Shown here one piece after another: positions 11,349 to 19,772 of a stretch of DNA of 64,000 nt (the stretch's first letter is position 1; every line of letters starts with the position of its first letter). The notes below the pieces were generated by a model that was not told the origin of the DNA, did not search any database, and worked only from the letters and a program-made list of their open reading frames with translations. The position numbers and the translations under genes are program-made. The stretch is from Pseudalkalibacillus hwajinpoensis. GTDB taxonomy: Bacteria > Bacillota > Bacilli > Bacillales > Guptibacillaceae. The stretch lies in NCBI RefSeq assembly GCF_015234585.1, contig NZ_JADFCM010000008.1, positions 992,001 to 1,056,000 on the forward strand, written 5' to 3'.

Positions 11349-11584
11349 TGGAGAATGAGCAGACCGCTCATGATAATTTTATAATTCATTCAAGTCGATT
11401 CAATTGCTCTTATTAGTTAATAGAGGTTGGAAATGCACCACATTCATAAATATAACCGAATGGATTAGGTATGTTCAGTTTTCTTTCTTTATTGGAAACT
11501 AAATATAGAAATGAAGCGATTAGGAGATGTACTTGCACATACATTTACGAATAGGACACTTGTATCACGCGGAGGTGCCGTTCC

Positions 11585-11818
11585 ATGTATGGAAAAGTTA
11601 TTTGCATTCAGCTTTTGATCTGGTTTGGTTTTTTTCAACTTATTTATTATTCTCCTCGAGATCATATTGGATTTAAGATTTTATTATTTTTAGTTTTTCT
11701 TTATCTTATTTGTACGATTTCTGTTCAAATGGTTAGAAGAGGAAGAGAGCTTATCTATTTGATTTCTTTTTCTTCTACTCTGGCATTCATCATTATCTAT
11801 CTATACCATTTAATTTGA
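11585..11818 (+). CDS. Small hydrophobic membrane protein, unknown
   Basis: A 77-residue protein with three predicted membrane segments (about 4-22, 29-49 and 57-75) separated by short charged turns (YYSPRDH, RRGRE). GGAGG lies 7 nt before the ATG, which supports translation. I recognise no family. It stands alone between the pdh terminator and a convergent transporter gene, and a terminator shared with that gene follows about 100 nt later. Its AT-rich codons are typical of short hydrophobic genes and are not a sign of transfer. Confidence 0.6.
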   Translation: MYGKVICIQLLIWFGFFQLIYYSPRDHIGFKILLFLVFLYLICTISVQMVRRGRELIYLISFSSTLAFIIIYLYHLI

Positions 11819-11916
11819 TGGACGTATCAATTTAAAGATTAGGCTTTCTACGTTTGGTTATAGATTATAAACTAATTTCGATAACGTTCATTAATATAAT
11901 AGATAGAACATAAATG

Positions 11917-11951
11917 AAAAAAGCGTCCTACCAAGAGGGTAGGACGCTTTT
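11917..11951. terminator. Bidirectional terminator before the BCCT gene
   Basis: AAAAGCGTCCTACC (11919-11932) pairs perfectly with 11938-11951; A- and T-tracts flank both sides. Confidence 0.9.
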
Positions 11952-11957
11952 AGTGTT

Positions 11958-13472
11958 TTATGAATTTGGATCATCTTTCTTAGGTGGTCTAGGAGGTATT
12001 TTCTCTTGTTTAAAGGCTTTAATGAGAGAAATGATCATTCCTATTATAATAATAGCAAACGGGAATGCAGCTATGATAGAAGCAGTTTGAAGGGCTCCTA
12101 ATCCTCCAGACCAAAGCAGAACTGCAGCAGCAGATGACTGAATCACACCCCAAGTTAATTTCACTTTGGTGGAAGGATTCATGCTTCCGTTCGTCGTTTG
12201 CATTCCAAGGACGAATGTTGCTGAGTCAGCTGAAGTAATAAAGAATGTGCTGATTAGTAAAATGGCAATAATCGACATGGTTGTTCCAAGTGGATATTGC
12301 TCAAGTACAGCGAATAGCGCAACTTCCATACCCTGGTTATTGATAATGTCGTAAATACCTGTTCCTGCCATATCAAGTGAAATAGCTGACCCTCCAAATA
12401 CGGAGAACCATAATGCACCAAAGATTGTCGGAACTAAAAGGACACCAAGAACAAATTCTCTGATCGTTCGACCTTTTGATACTCGAGCAATAAATGTTCC
12501 AACGAATGGCGCCCAGGCAATCCACCATGCCCAATAGAAGATTGTCCAGCTCTGGATCCAAGATGACCCTTCAAAAGGTCTCATACGGAGACTCATACTT
12601 GGTAGGTTTTGAATGTAAGATCCAAGTGTAGATGTGAAGAGGTCCATAATAAAGTTTGTAGGTCCTGCGAATAACAAAAAGAACATGAGCAAGATCGCTA
12701 GGACAATGTTTGTATTACTTAAATACTTAATCCCTCTTGAAATCCCCGTTGAAGCAGAGATCATATAGAGGACAGTTACAATAAGAATAATGATTAACTG
12801 TGTTGTAAATGAATTTTCAATGCCTGTTAAATAGGAAATTCCTCCGCCTATTTGAGAAGCACCAAAGCCTAGGGACGTCGCGACACCAAATACAGTCGCA
12901 ATGACAGCAATAACGTCGATTAGTTTACCAATTGGTCCATTTACACGTTCTCCAAGAATCGGATAGAAAATCGCGCTGATTAAGCCTGGTGCACCTTTTC
13001 TAAATTTAAAGAAGGCAAGTGCGAGAGCAACGACTGTGTAAATTCCCCACGGGTGAAGTCCCCAATGGAAGAAGCTGTATTGAAAGGCTAGTCGCGCTGC
13101 TTCATCTGACTGACCAGCTGCCCCAGCTGGAGGATCATAGTAGTGGAACATCGGCTCTGCTACACCCCAGAATACAAGTCCAATCCCCATTCCGGCTGAG
13201 AAAAGCATAGCAAACCATGTAATTAGGTTATATTCAGGTACATCGGTTTCTTTACCAAGTCGAAGTCTTCCATACTTCGAAAAGATAAGATAAATCGCAA
13301 AAATAAGAAAGCCTGACGCTGCTAATAAATAAAACCATCCAAACTTCACTTGAAGAAAGCTTTGAAGTGAGCTTGTAGTCGAATCTAATGACTCAGGAGA
13401 AATCGTTCCCCAAGAAATAAAGATTAGAGACAGAAGTACAGAGATAACAAAGACTGCTGTAAGCTTATTCAA
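11958..13472 (-). CDS. opuD: BCCT-family betaine-type transporter
   Basis: A 504-residue membrane protein with about 12 transmembrane segments. It has the BCCT signatures GMGIGLVFWGVAEP (helix 3, Na+/substrate path) and FYWAWWIAWAPFVGTFIARVS (the Trp-rich aromatic box of helix 8). Such carriers import glycine betaine, choline or carnitine with Na+ for osmoprotection; OpuD-like glycine betaine uptake is most likely, but the substrate is inferred. It starts with TTG, with AAAGGTGATG upstream. It is monocistronic. The 355-bp gap upstream (13473-13827) has no ORF I trust; a weak TTGACT box on the minus strand near 13635 could be its -35. Confidence 0.88.
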   Translation of the reverse strand: MNKLTAVFVISVLLSLIFISWGTISPESLDSTTSSLQSFLQVKFGWFYLLAASGFLIFAIYLIFSKYGRLRLGKETDVPEYNLITWFAMLFSAGMGIGLVFWGVAEPMFHYYDPPAGAAGQSDEAARLAFQYSFFHWGLHPWGIYTVVALALAFFKFRKGAPGLISAIFYPILGERVNGPIGKLIDVIAVIATVFGVATSLGFGASQIGGGISYLTGIENSFTTQLIIILIVTVLYMISASTGISRGIKYLSNTNIVLAILLMFFLLFAGPTNFIMDLFTSTLGSYIQNLPSMSLRMRPFEGSSWIQSWTIFYWAWWIAWAPFVGTFIARVSKGRTIREFVLGVLLVPTIFGALWFSVFGGSAISLDMAGTGIYDIINNQGMEVALFAVLEQYPLGTTMSIIAILLISTFFITSADSATFVLGMQTTNGSMNPSTKVKLTWGVIQSSAAAVLLWSGGLGALQTASIIAAFPFAIIIIGMIISLIKAFKQEKIPPRPPKKDDPNS

Positions 13473-13827
13473 ATTTCATCATCACCTTTCTAAATTAATT
13501 CCAAATAATAGCACTGTCATCTGAAAGCACTTTTATACACAGAAAATAAAATGTATGTGTACTCAATGTTACCTGTCGTTACCAAAACTATGCAGGCAAG
13601 CGCCCTATTCCCTTTTATTAACAGGCTTCAGGACAAGTCAAGCAAAAGACACGTTGTCTAGTATATTTGTTGTTTTAAACGTTGTAAAGGAAAAAACCAT
13701 GTCAGAAAGGAAGTCGGAATAGTTGAAAAATAGATGGGTAGATAGTTGGTTATTTGTGACAATTTCCTCTTTATACTGTTCATTAATTCGTTTATGATGA
13801 AATGAGACTAGATAAGGGGAGAGAGAA

Positions 13828-14703
13828 ATGACTAACACATTGAAATGGATGACATTAGCGCTTTTGCTTTTTGTAGCAGCGTGTTCAACAAATGCTGGTT
13901 CACAAGAAAACTCAGAAGCATCAACGAATGAAGCAAACAATAGTGAAGCTTCAAATGAACAAGAAACAAACGAAGAAACAAATAAGGAAGAAACAGATTC
14001 AGACGCGACAAGTAATGCTGAATCAGAGGATCAGAAAGAAGAAGAAGCTACTGCAGAAGAAGTAGAGCCTGAATATCGACTTAACGAAGCTTTTTGGGGC
14101 TTTGAACCGATAAATGATGCTCCTGCTGAAGCGGTTCTACTTACAATTGACGATGCTCCAGATACGAATGCCGTAGAAATGGCAAAAACATTAAAAGAAC
14201 TAGATGCTCCTGCCATTTTCTTTATTAATGGTCATTTTATTGATACAGATGAAGAAAAAGCAAGGTTAAAAGAAATTTATGATATGGGCTTTGAAATAGG
14301 AAACCATACAATGACGCACGCTGATCTCAAAACATTATCAGAAGAAGAGCAAAAAGAAGAGATATTGAAGGTAAATGAAATGATCGAAGAAGTAATTGGA
14401 GAAAAGCCGAAGTTCTTTAGAGCACCATTTGGATCTAATACTGACTTTTCGAAGTCATTAGCCGAAGAAGAAGGCATGCTCGTGATGAATTGGACATATG
14501 GGTATGACTGGGTAAAGGAATATCAAAGTGAAGCTGCAACCAAAGACATTATGGTAAATTCACCGCTACTTCAAAATGGGGCAAACTTACTTATGCATGA
14601 CCGTGATTGGACAGCTGCTGCATTAGGAGATATTGTGAAAGGATTAAGAGATAAAGATTATAACTTAATTGATCCTGAAGAAATTGAACCTTTACAAAAA
14701 TAA
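13828..14703 (+). CDS. Polysaccharide deacetylase lipoprotein
   Basis: A 291-residue predicted lipoprotein: signal peptide with lipobox VAAC (Cys19), then a long Asn/Glu/Ser/Thr-rich linker (about 20-85), then a NodB domain (about 95-270). Catalytic motifs are kept: TIDDAPD (variant of TFDDGP, both Asp present), the metal-binding HTMTH in NHTMTHADL, RAPFG (motif 3) and LLMHD near the end. It likely removes acetyl groups from a wall polysaccharide or peptidoglycan at the outer membrane face. GGGGAGAG lies just before the ATG. The substrate is not predictable. Confidence 0.85.
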   Translation: MTNTLKWMTLALLLFVAACSTNAGSQENSEASTNEANNSEASNEQETNEETNKEETDSDATSNAESEDQKEEEATAEEVEPEYRLNEAFWGFEPINDAPAEAVLLTIDDAPDTNAVEMAKTLKELDAPAIFFINGHFIDTDEEKARLKEIYDMGFEIGNHTMTHADLKTLSEEEQKEEILKVNEMIEEVIGEKPKFFRAPFGSNTDFSKSLAEEEGMLVMNWTYGYDWVKEYQSEAATKDIMVNSPLLQNGANLLMHDRDWTAAALGDIVKGLRDKDYNLIDPEEIEPLQK

Positions 14704-14729
14704 ACAGCCATTTGGCTGTTTATTTTTTT
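14701..14729. terminator. Terminator after the deacetylase gene
   Basis: TAAACAGCC (14701-14709, including the stop codon) pairs with 14714-14722, then T7. It also lies at the 3' end of the convergent gene. Confidence 0.85.
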
Positions 14730-15100
14730 GCGTAATACATTGTTCTACCATTGAAGAGAGTAAGATCGGCCTGTAATTTATTTGCAAGAAATTTACATAA
14801 TTCATTCGCTTTCGCTTTATCACCGTGAGTGGATTGATCTGGTAGAACAATCTGAAGTTTGCTGTCTACTAAACCGATGATAATCATCCGATAATCACTA
14901 TGTTTTCCTTTTAAATAAAACCAAATGTCTCCATCCACTTGTTCAATCAAAGTATAGGGGAAAGCAGACTCACTATAGGACCAAGAAAGTTGCTCTCCAG
15001 TTTTGGATGTTATGTCCATGTAGTAGGAAAGTAAGCTTTTAATATGATCAAGTGATAGTTCATCTTCCGTTTTTGGTTTTAAGTAAGCACTTTGAGGCAT
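14720..15100 (-). CDS. Conserved protein, possibly DUF1885
   Basis: A 126-residue soluble protein. The segment SLLSYYMDITSKTGEQLSWSY and the following SAFPYTLIE look like the DUF1885 family of Bacilli, from memory; I cannot confirm. Function is unknown. The start was set at the ATG giving MPQSAYLKP, which has GGGAGGA 6-7 nt upstream; ATGs further upstream overlap or precede that site. Its 3' end reaches into the T-tract of the terminator of the convergent deacetylase gene. It is divergent from the SR1 locus. Confidence 0.65.
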   Translation of the reverse strand: MPQSAYLKPKTEDELSLDHIKSLLSYYMDITSKTGEQLSWSYSESAFPYTLIEQVDGDIWFYLKGKHSDYRMIIIGLVDSKLQIVLPDQSTHGDKAKANELCKFLANKLQADLTLFNGRTMYYAKK

Positions 15101-15199
15101 GATCATTCCTCCCATCGTCATATATTAAAGTGTACAGTGTAAATTGTATTCTGACAATTGGTCGTTCATCCACACATATTAGACACAAAAAGAATATAA

Positions 15200-15210
15200 T
15201 GTGATATACA
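15200..15210 (+). promoter_or_regulatory. CcpN box 1 upstream of the SR1 promoter
   Basis: TGTGATATACA matches the published CcpN consensus TRTGHYATAYW (recalled) at all 11 positions. It lies 9 bp before the -35 box. CcpN represses sr1, gapB and pckA in B. subtilis under glycolytic conditions. Confidence 0.7.
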
Positions 15211-15218
15211 ATATAGTG

Positions 15219-15247
15219 TTGACAAATCAATTGTGACACACTATTAT
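15219..15247 (+). promoter_or_regulatory. SigA promoter of SR1
   Basis: Consensus TTGACA (15219-15224), 17-bp spacer, TATTAT (15242-15247). Predicted transcription start near 15254. Confidence 0.85.
15232..15242 (+). promoter_or_regulatory. CcpN box 2 overlapping the SR1 -10
   Basis: TGTGACACACT matches TRTGHYATAYW at 10 of 11 positions. It is a direct repeat of box 1 at 32 bp, about three helical turns, and overlaps the start of the -10 hexamer. Confidence 0.6.
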
Positions 15248-15299
15248 GAAGTTAAGCGAAACGGAAGCGTTTTCAAAACTAACTTAAGGGGTGTTGAGA

Positions 15300-15413
15300 A
15301 TGGGTATTATCATTTGCCAAACTTGCGAAAAAACAATTGATCACGTACATGAAGAGAAGGTAAGTACACTTTATAGCAGATGCCCGGAATGCAATAAAAA
15401 AGATAAAAAATAA
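15300..15413 (+). CDS. sr1P: SR1P, GapA-binding peptide
   Basis: A 37-residue peptide beginning MGIIICQTCEKTIDHVHEEK and ending KKDKK. It has two CxxC pairs (Cys6/Cys9 and Cys28/Cys31) and the EEKVSTLY core typical of SR1P. In B. subtilis SR1P binds glyceraldehyde-3-phosphate dehydrogenase GapA and promotes the GapA-RNase J1 interaction. AAGGGGTG lies 6-7 nt before the ATG. The family peptide usually has about 39-42 residues, so this copy is slightly short. The Cys pairs suggest a metal site, which is inference. Confidence 0.88.
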   Translation: MGIIICQTCEKTIDHVHEEKVSTLYSRCPECNKKDKK

Positions 15414-15428
15414 CTTATATAGCAAAGA

Positions 15429-15458
15429 AAGAGGCGGCCAATTGGCCGCCTCTTATTT
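15429..15458. terminator. SR1 terminator, shared with speA
   Basis: AAGAGGCGGCC (15429-15439) pairs perfectly with 15444-15454, AATT loop, then TATTT. It overlaps the last codons of the convergent speA. Confidence 0.9.
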
Positions 15459-16928
15459 AATGGCTTTATATTCTTTAATGACCCGAATGTGAACTAATTC
15501 GTCGTCTTCAGGCCCCTGAACCGGTAATCCAGCTTCAATGTTTTCTTCGATATATGTTAAGTTTTCTTCTGTAATGATTTCACCTGGGATGAAGATTGGA
15601 ATTCCAGGTGGATAAACCATCACAAATTCTGCAATGACCCGACCAGCCGATTCTTTAAATGGGATCACCTCTGTTTCAGAATAAAAAGCATCTCGAGGTG
15701 AAACAGCTAGAATCGGGATATCTGGAGCGTGAACATCAAACTTTTTAGTGATTGAACCTTCTGTCTCTTTGAAGGCTTCTACCATGTCTTTTAGAGCATG
15801 GACAAGAGCGCTGGTTGTTTCCTCGGTATCGCCAGGAGTTACAATACATAATAAGTTATACAAATCAGAAAGCTCTACTTCAAGGTTCGCTTCTTTTCGA
15901 AGCCAAACTTCAGCTTCATAGCCAGTAATTCCAAGGTCATGAACAGAAATGATTAATTTCGTTGGATCATAATCGTAAGTAGCGTTCGTTCCAAGGATTT
16001 CTTGCCCGACACAATATAGAGGAGAAATATCATTTATTTGCTTTCGAGCTTCTTCTGCAAGTTGTATGGAGCGTTCAATTAAATCATAACCATCCATGAC
16101 CAATCTTTTTCTTGCAACGTCAAGAGAAGCAAGAAGGATATACGAAGTGGAGGTAGTTGTTAGCATGCTAATAATGGTTTGGACGCGTTTTGCAGAAACA
16201 AGCCCTTCTTTTACATTAAGGACGGAACTTTGTGTCATTGATCCCCCTAATTTATGCACACTTGTAGCTGCCATATCTGCACCGGCTTGCATGGCTGAAA
16301 CGGGCAGTCGCTCGTGAAAGTGAATGTGAACACCGTGAGCTTCATCAACTAATACAGGTACGTCATACTCATGAGAAATCGTAACGATCTCTTCAAGATT
16401 AGCAGATATACCAAAATAGGTGGGGTTAATGACAAGGACACCTTTTGCGTCAGGGTGCTGTTCTAATGCTTTCTTAACGGCTATAGGAGTAATGCCGTGT
16501 GAGATGCCAAGCTTAGGGTCAATTTCCGGATGAATAAATACAGGTGTTGCGCCGGAGAAAATGATTGCAGACATGACAGACTTATGAACATTTCTCGGTA
16601 CAATAATTTTATCACCTGGTGAACATACAGTCATAACCATTGTCATGATTGCACCGCTTGTTCCTTGAATAGAGAAAAAGGTTGCGTCAGCACCAAAAGC
16701 TTCAGCAGCTAGATCCTGTGCTTGCTTAATCATACCGTGTGGATGATGGAGGTCATCAAGTGGTTGAATGTTAATTAAATCAATTGACAGGGCGTTTTCG
16801 CCTATGAAAGAACGAAATTCAGGATCTATACCAGCCCCTTTTTTGTGGCCAGGTATATGAAATTGAATAGGGTTTTTGTTAGCGTGGTTTACTAAACCAG
16901 TGAACAATGGTGTTTCGTGTTGTTGCAA
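15453..16928 (-). CDS. speA: Arginine decarboxylase
   Basis: A 491-residue PLP-dependent Orn/Lys/Arg decarboxylase that makes agmatine from arginine, the first step of polyamine synthesis in Bacilli. Seen: the N-terminal QFHIPGHKKG, VDEAHGVHIHFH (PLP-ring Asp/His) and the PLP-lysine motif SVHKLGGS, followed by the C-terminal domain with EFVMVYPPGIPIFIPGEIIT. I chose the TTG giving LQQHETPLFTG, aligned with known SpeA starts and with AGAGGTG 6 nt upstream; a GTG 9 nt earlier overlaps that site. It is convergent with SR1, an arrangement kept from B. subtilis. Confidence 0.94.
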   Translation of the reverse strand: MQQHETPLFTGLVNHANKNPIQFHIPGHKKGAGIDPEFRSFIGENALSIDLINIQPLDDLHHPHGMIKQAQDLAAEAFGADATFFSIQGTSGAIMTMVMTVCSPGDKIIVPRNVHKSVMSAIIFSGATPVFIHPEIDPKLGISHGITPIAVKKALEQHPDAKGVLVINPTYFGISANLEEIVTISHEYDVPVLVDEAHGVHIHFHERLPVSAMQAGADMAATSVHKLGGSMTQSSVLNVKEGLVSAKRVQTIISMLTTTSTSYILLASLDVARKRLVMDGYDLIERSIQLAEEARKQINDISPLYCVGQEILGTNATYDYDPTKLIISVHDLGITGYEAEVWLRKEANLEVELSDLYNLLCIVTPGDTEETTSALVHALKDMVEAFKETEGSITKKFDVHAPDIPILAVSPRDAFYSETEVIPFKESAGRVIAEFVMVYPPGIPIFIPGEIITEENLTYIEENIEAGLPVQGPEDDELVHIRVIKEYKAIK

Positions 16929-17327
16929 ATCCAGCACCTCTTTATTTATACTTTGGTTAAATAAATAACGTTGTTGATCGTCTGCTCTTTTATATCGAAT
17001 GAGCCGAAAATCTCGAAATCAGTAATATAGCTTATACGTTACTAGATAAAGCCCTCCACAGTAGTTTGTGGAAAGCGGGTTTGGTCTAAGTGAACTTTTT
17101 ATATAGCTAGATATGACACTTAAAAGAAGAACATTAGTTATAGGACTTCTTTCTTCCTTAAACAAACTGAGTATAATCACATGAGTGATAATTTGCAAGT
17201 TTTATTTTAATCCCATGCTCCTCCTGAAAGTCACATAGATCAACTATATAAGAAAGCATCGTTCCTTGAATAGAAAAGAGGAGATCACTTCTAACTCTCG
17301 AAATTGGTTATCATAAGGAGAGGATTC

Positions 17328-18284
17328 ATGATGAAGTGGAATACGCGAATTACTCGGTTGTTAGGTATCGAAAGACCAATCATTCAAGGGGGGCTCGCCT
17401 ATCTTGCATATCACGAGTTAGCTTCTGCTGTTAGCAACGCAGGAGGATTAGGGCAGCTCACAGCTATGTCTATGGAGTCAGCAACACAGCTTAAAGAAGA
17501 AATCGACCTTACTAAAAGTCTCACCGATAAGCCATTTGGAGTGAACTTTGCGATTGGTCAACACGGAAGACCCTTTGAGCATATGCTTGAAGCAGCCATT
17601 CACAAAGGAGTGGAGATCATTTCGGTTACTGGTGGAAACCCTAAGCCGGTATTTGATATGGTAAAAGGAACGAATGTGAAAGTTCTTGTTTTGACTGCTA
17701 GTAAAAGACAAGCAGTAAAAGCAGAAGAGTTAGGAGCTACTGCCGTAATGGTTGTCGGGCAAGAAGGTGGAGGACATCTTGGAAAGGATGATATTGGTAC
17801 GATGGTACTCGTTCCTCAAGTAGTTGATGCTGTGTCTATTCCGGTTATTGCTTCAGGGGGAATAGGTGATGGACGAGCGCTAATGGCTTCTCTCGCACTT
17901 GGCGCTGAGGGAATTGAAATGGGTACACGATTTATTGCTACAAAAGAATGTACCCATGCTCATGATGTTTACAAGCGTCGTTTGCTTCAAGGGTCTGAAA
18001 CGGATACTATGATTATTAAGCGTAGTATTGGAGCACCTGCAAGAGTTATTAGGAATGTGTTTGCTCAAGAGATTTCACAAATTGAAGCAAATCAGGGAGG
18101 ATATGACCTTCTTAAAGAATACATAAGCGGTGAAGCAAACAGGAAATTTATATATGATGGAAAAGAAGAGGAAGGCTTTGCTTGGGCAGGTCAGGTTATG
18201 GGAGCGATCAATGATGTTCCTTCAGTAGCGGAGTTATTTGATCGTATGGATAAACAAGCAAACGAAATTCGATTAAAATGGTAA
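17328..18284 (+). CDS. Nitronate monooxygenase family flavoprotein
   Basis: A 318-residue TIM-barrel FMN enzyme of the 2-nitropropane dioxygenase / FabK-like family. Seen: ERPIIQGGLAYLAYHELASA at the N-terminus, the active-site region VVGQEGGGHLGKDDIGTMVL (catalytic-type His), and the phosphate-binding VIASGGIGDGRALMASLALGA. The reaction is oxidation of alkyl nitronates or a related NAD(P)H-dependent reduction; which one is not settled by sequence. AAGGAGAGG precedes tandem ATGs at 17328 and 17331. The next gene overlaps no coding bases but follows 20 nt later. The 390-bp gap upstream (16929-17327) holds only a short CCACA/TGTGG hairpin near 17055. Confidence 0.85.
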   Translation: MMKWNTRITRLLGIERPIIQGGLAYLAYHELASAVSNAGGLGQLTAMSMESATQLKEEIDLTKSLTDKPFGVNFAIGQHGRPFEHMLEAAIHKGVEIISVTGGNPKPVFDMVKGTNVKVLVLTASKRQAVKAEELGATAVMVVGQEGGGHLGKDDIGTMVLVPQVVDAVSIPVIASGGIGDGRALMASLALGAEGIEMGTRFIATKECTHAHDVYKRRLLQGSETDTMIIKRSIGAPARVIRNVFAQEISQIEANQGGYDLLKEYISGEANRKFIYDGKEEEGFAWAGQVMGAINDVPSVAELFDRMDKQANEIRLKW

Positions 18285-18304
18285 AGTTAGAAAGGAGATT
18301 GAAC

Positions 18305-18577
18305 ATGGAAGTACAATACCCTATTTCAATTGATTGGAGTAAAGAAGAAGTCATCAAAGTTGTGAACTTTTTCCAATTAATTGAGCAAACATATGACAGA
18401 GGGGTGCATAAGGGCGAATTGATTAGTAGCTATCATGCATTTAAAGATGTCGTTCCCTCTAAATCAGAGGAAAAACAAATCTTTAGACAGTTTGATAAAG
18501 AGACAGGATTTTCAACTTATCATGTTGTAAAAGAAGCAAGAGAAACAGAACGCGATAAAGTAAAAATGAATAAATAA
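18305..18577 (+). CDS. yktA: UPF0223 family protein YktA
   Basis: A 90-residue small soluble protein of unknown function. MEVQYPISIDWS, the ELISSYHAFKDVVPSKSEEKQ core and the FSTYHVVK tail match the UPF0223/YktA family, and the position before yktB agrees. AAAGGAGAT lies 5-6 nt before the ATG at 18305; upstream in-frame starts lie inside the flavoprotein gene. It is probably co-transcribed with that gene and ends at a strong terminator. Confidence 0.88.
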   Translation: MEVQYPISIDWSKEEVIKVVNFFQLIEQTYDRGVHKGELISSYHAFKDVVPSKSEEKQIFRQFDKETGFSTYHVVKEARETERDKVKMNK

Positions 18578-18606
18578 AAACCAGGGGATATTCCCCTGGT
18601 TTATTT
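18578..18606. terminator. Bidirectional terminator yktA/yktB
   Basis: AAACCAGGGGA (18578-18588) pairs with 18592-18602; it overlaps the yktB stop codon. Confidence 0.9.
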
Positions 18607-19230
18607 TGTGGCTTGAAGTGAAAGTTGATAGATAGGCATTAAGGTCTCAAAAGTTTGTTTGACCTCTTTAATAAATTTCTCTCCATCATTCAATAACGGG
18701 TCGTCACTGGCAAAATGACGGCCAACTAGAAATTCGCCCTTTTTTACATGTCTAAAGCGGGTAAGTACTTTATCGAGATCACTATCCTTGATGGGGTGGC
18801 TTGCCTTTTTCTTAGTGTGGTCAGTAGAGATCCAATATGAAGTTGGAATATCTTTCTTTAGTTCATTTAAGTGATCTAAAAATAAGGAAGCCATTTGTGG
18901 CTTTCCTGGAAGCTCGTAAATGTATGCAAGCCATACAAAGACATGATCATCAAAAAGCCCGATTTGAAAGTGAGGATGCATTTTGTACCCGCGTTTGTTA
19001 TGCGAAAACGCCATCCATGTATCAACGGGAGGATTCTTCGTTCGTCTTGCATGACGAGCAATGTGAAGGTGCATCTCATTTCCAGCAAGAATCTCAAGAT
19101 CGCTTTTAACTTCCTCGCTAATGGCAGCGAATTTTGGTTGAATACGCTCTTGTATTGCTTCCATTCGAGCCTCAAGTCCATCAATTTCGAATGATTGAAA
19201 ATCAGTTTGAGTAAATCCTTTAAAAGACAT
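18601..19230 (-). CDS. yktB: UPF0637 family protein YktB
   Basis: A 209-residue protein of the UPF0637/DUF1054 family. Characteristic stretches are MSFKGFTQTDF at the start, EMHLHIARHARRTKNPP and HFQIGLFDDHVFVWLAYIYE. Function is unknown; the fold is compact alpha/beta and soluble. The ATG at 19230 has GGAGGA 4 nt upstream; an in-frame TTG 12 nt earlier would sit on that site. It is convergent with yktA, as in B. subtilis. The 262-bp gap downstream of its start (to 19492) shows no supported feature. Confidence 0.88.
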   Translation of the reverse strand: MSFKGFTQTDFQSFEIDGLEARMEAIQERIQPKFAAISEEVKSDLEILAGNEMHLHIARHARRTKNPPVDTWMAFSHNKRGYKMHPHFQIGLFDDHVFVWLAYIYELPGKPQMASLFLDHLNELKKDIPTSYWISTDHTKKKASHPIKDSDLDKVLTRFRHVKKGEFLVGRHFASDDPLLNDGEKFIKEVKQTFETLMPIYQLSLQATK

Positions 19231-19492
19231 ATTATCCTCCAATACGACAAAAAATTTATATTCTTATAGTAACATAGACCGAACATTTGCATATAAAATG
19301 ACGATTGGTGTGTCATGATAGGTTTGAAATGTGCGAAAAAGAGGAAAAATAGAAACAAATAAAGAGGTTGCATAGTCGACAGGTAAAGCATAAGATAAAT
19401 TAATCAAAGCAGAAATATCAGAATATTCCGTCTTATAGCCGGATCTGATGACTATGACTGCTTAATCGAATTTGAGAGGGGTGTAGGTTACC

Positions 19493-19681
19493 ATGAAACA
19501 AGTGATTCAGTCATTGCAAAGAAACGAGGCAGAGAAGCGGATCCCGGTGCTGAGAATGGAAATTGACTATGAGCTGGCAACACTACACGATGCAATGACG
19601 GCTAGTGATCAGGATGAAATGAAAAGATGTAAAGTGAAGCTAGAGGAGCTTCGAAAAGAAATGGTCAGATTAGAAGCTTAA
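19493..19681 (+). CDS. ykzI: Small helical protein (YkzI-like position)
   Basis: A 62-residue, highly charged, probably all-helical protein with two heptad-like helices (about 3-34 and 38-60). It sits between yktB and the inositol monophosphatase gene, where B. subtilis has ykzI; the assignment rests on position and size more than on sequence recall. A GAGGGGTGTAGGTTACC ribosome-binding region precedes the ATG. A terminator follows immediately. Function unknown. Confidence 0.65.
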   Translation: MKQVIQSLQRNEAEKRIPVLRMEIDYELATLHDAMTASDQDEMKRCKVKLEELRKEMVRLEA

Positions 19682-19686
19682 TGAAG

Positions 19687-19713
19687 CGAACCTTGCAAAA
19701 AGGTTCGTTTTTT
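19687..19713 (+). terminator. Terminator after the ykzI-like gene
   Basis: CGAACCTT (19687-19694) pairs with AAGGTTCG (19700-19707), followed by T6. Confidence 0.85.
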
Positions 19714-19772
19714 CTTCTTTTCCTGTCATAATAAGAGGTAGAAAGAAAATTAAGGCAAAAGGAGATCGAACC

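Larger units (their letters stand above)
15254..15458 (+). ncRNA. sr1: SR1 dual-function small RNA
   Basis: The region from the predicted start to the terminator is about 205 nt, the size known for B. subtilis SR1, and lies between the pdh operon and speA as it does there. SR1 acts as a base-pairing regulator (known target ahrC mRNA) and as the mRNA for SR1P. It has its own consensus promoter with two CcpN boxes, the SR1P ORF (15300-15413) and a GC-rich terminator. Identity rests on peptide, position, promoter and length together. Confidence 0.87.

Noticed and set aside
13473..13827. Riboswitch or osmotic-stress element before the BCCT gene
   Set aside because: No conserved riboswitch core, T-box or clear SigB promoter could be seen in the gap.
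13638..13940. Minus-strand ORF of 100 codons at the start of the deacetylase gene
   Set aside because: It lies antisense to the signal peptide and low-complexity linker, has no site, and the composition explains the open frame.
16929..17327. CCACA/TGTGG hairpin near 17055 as a terminator or attenuator
   Set aside because: Only five base pairs and no T-run; too weak to call.
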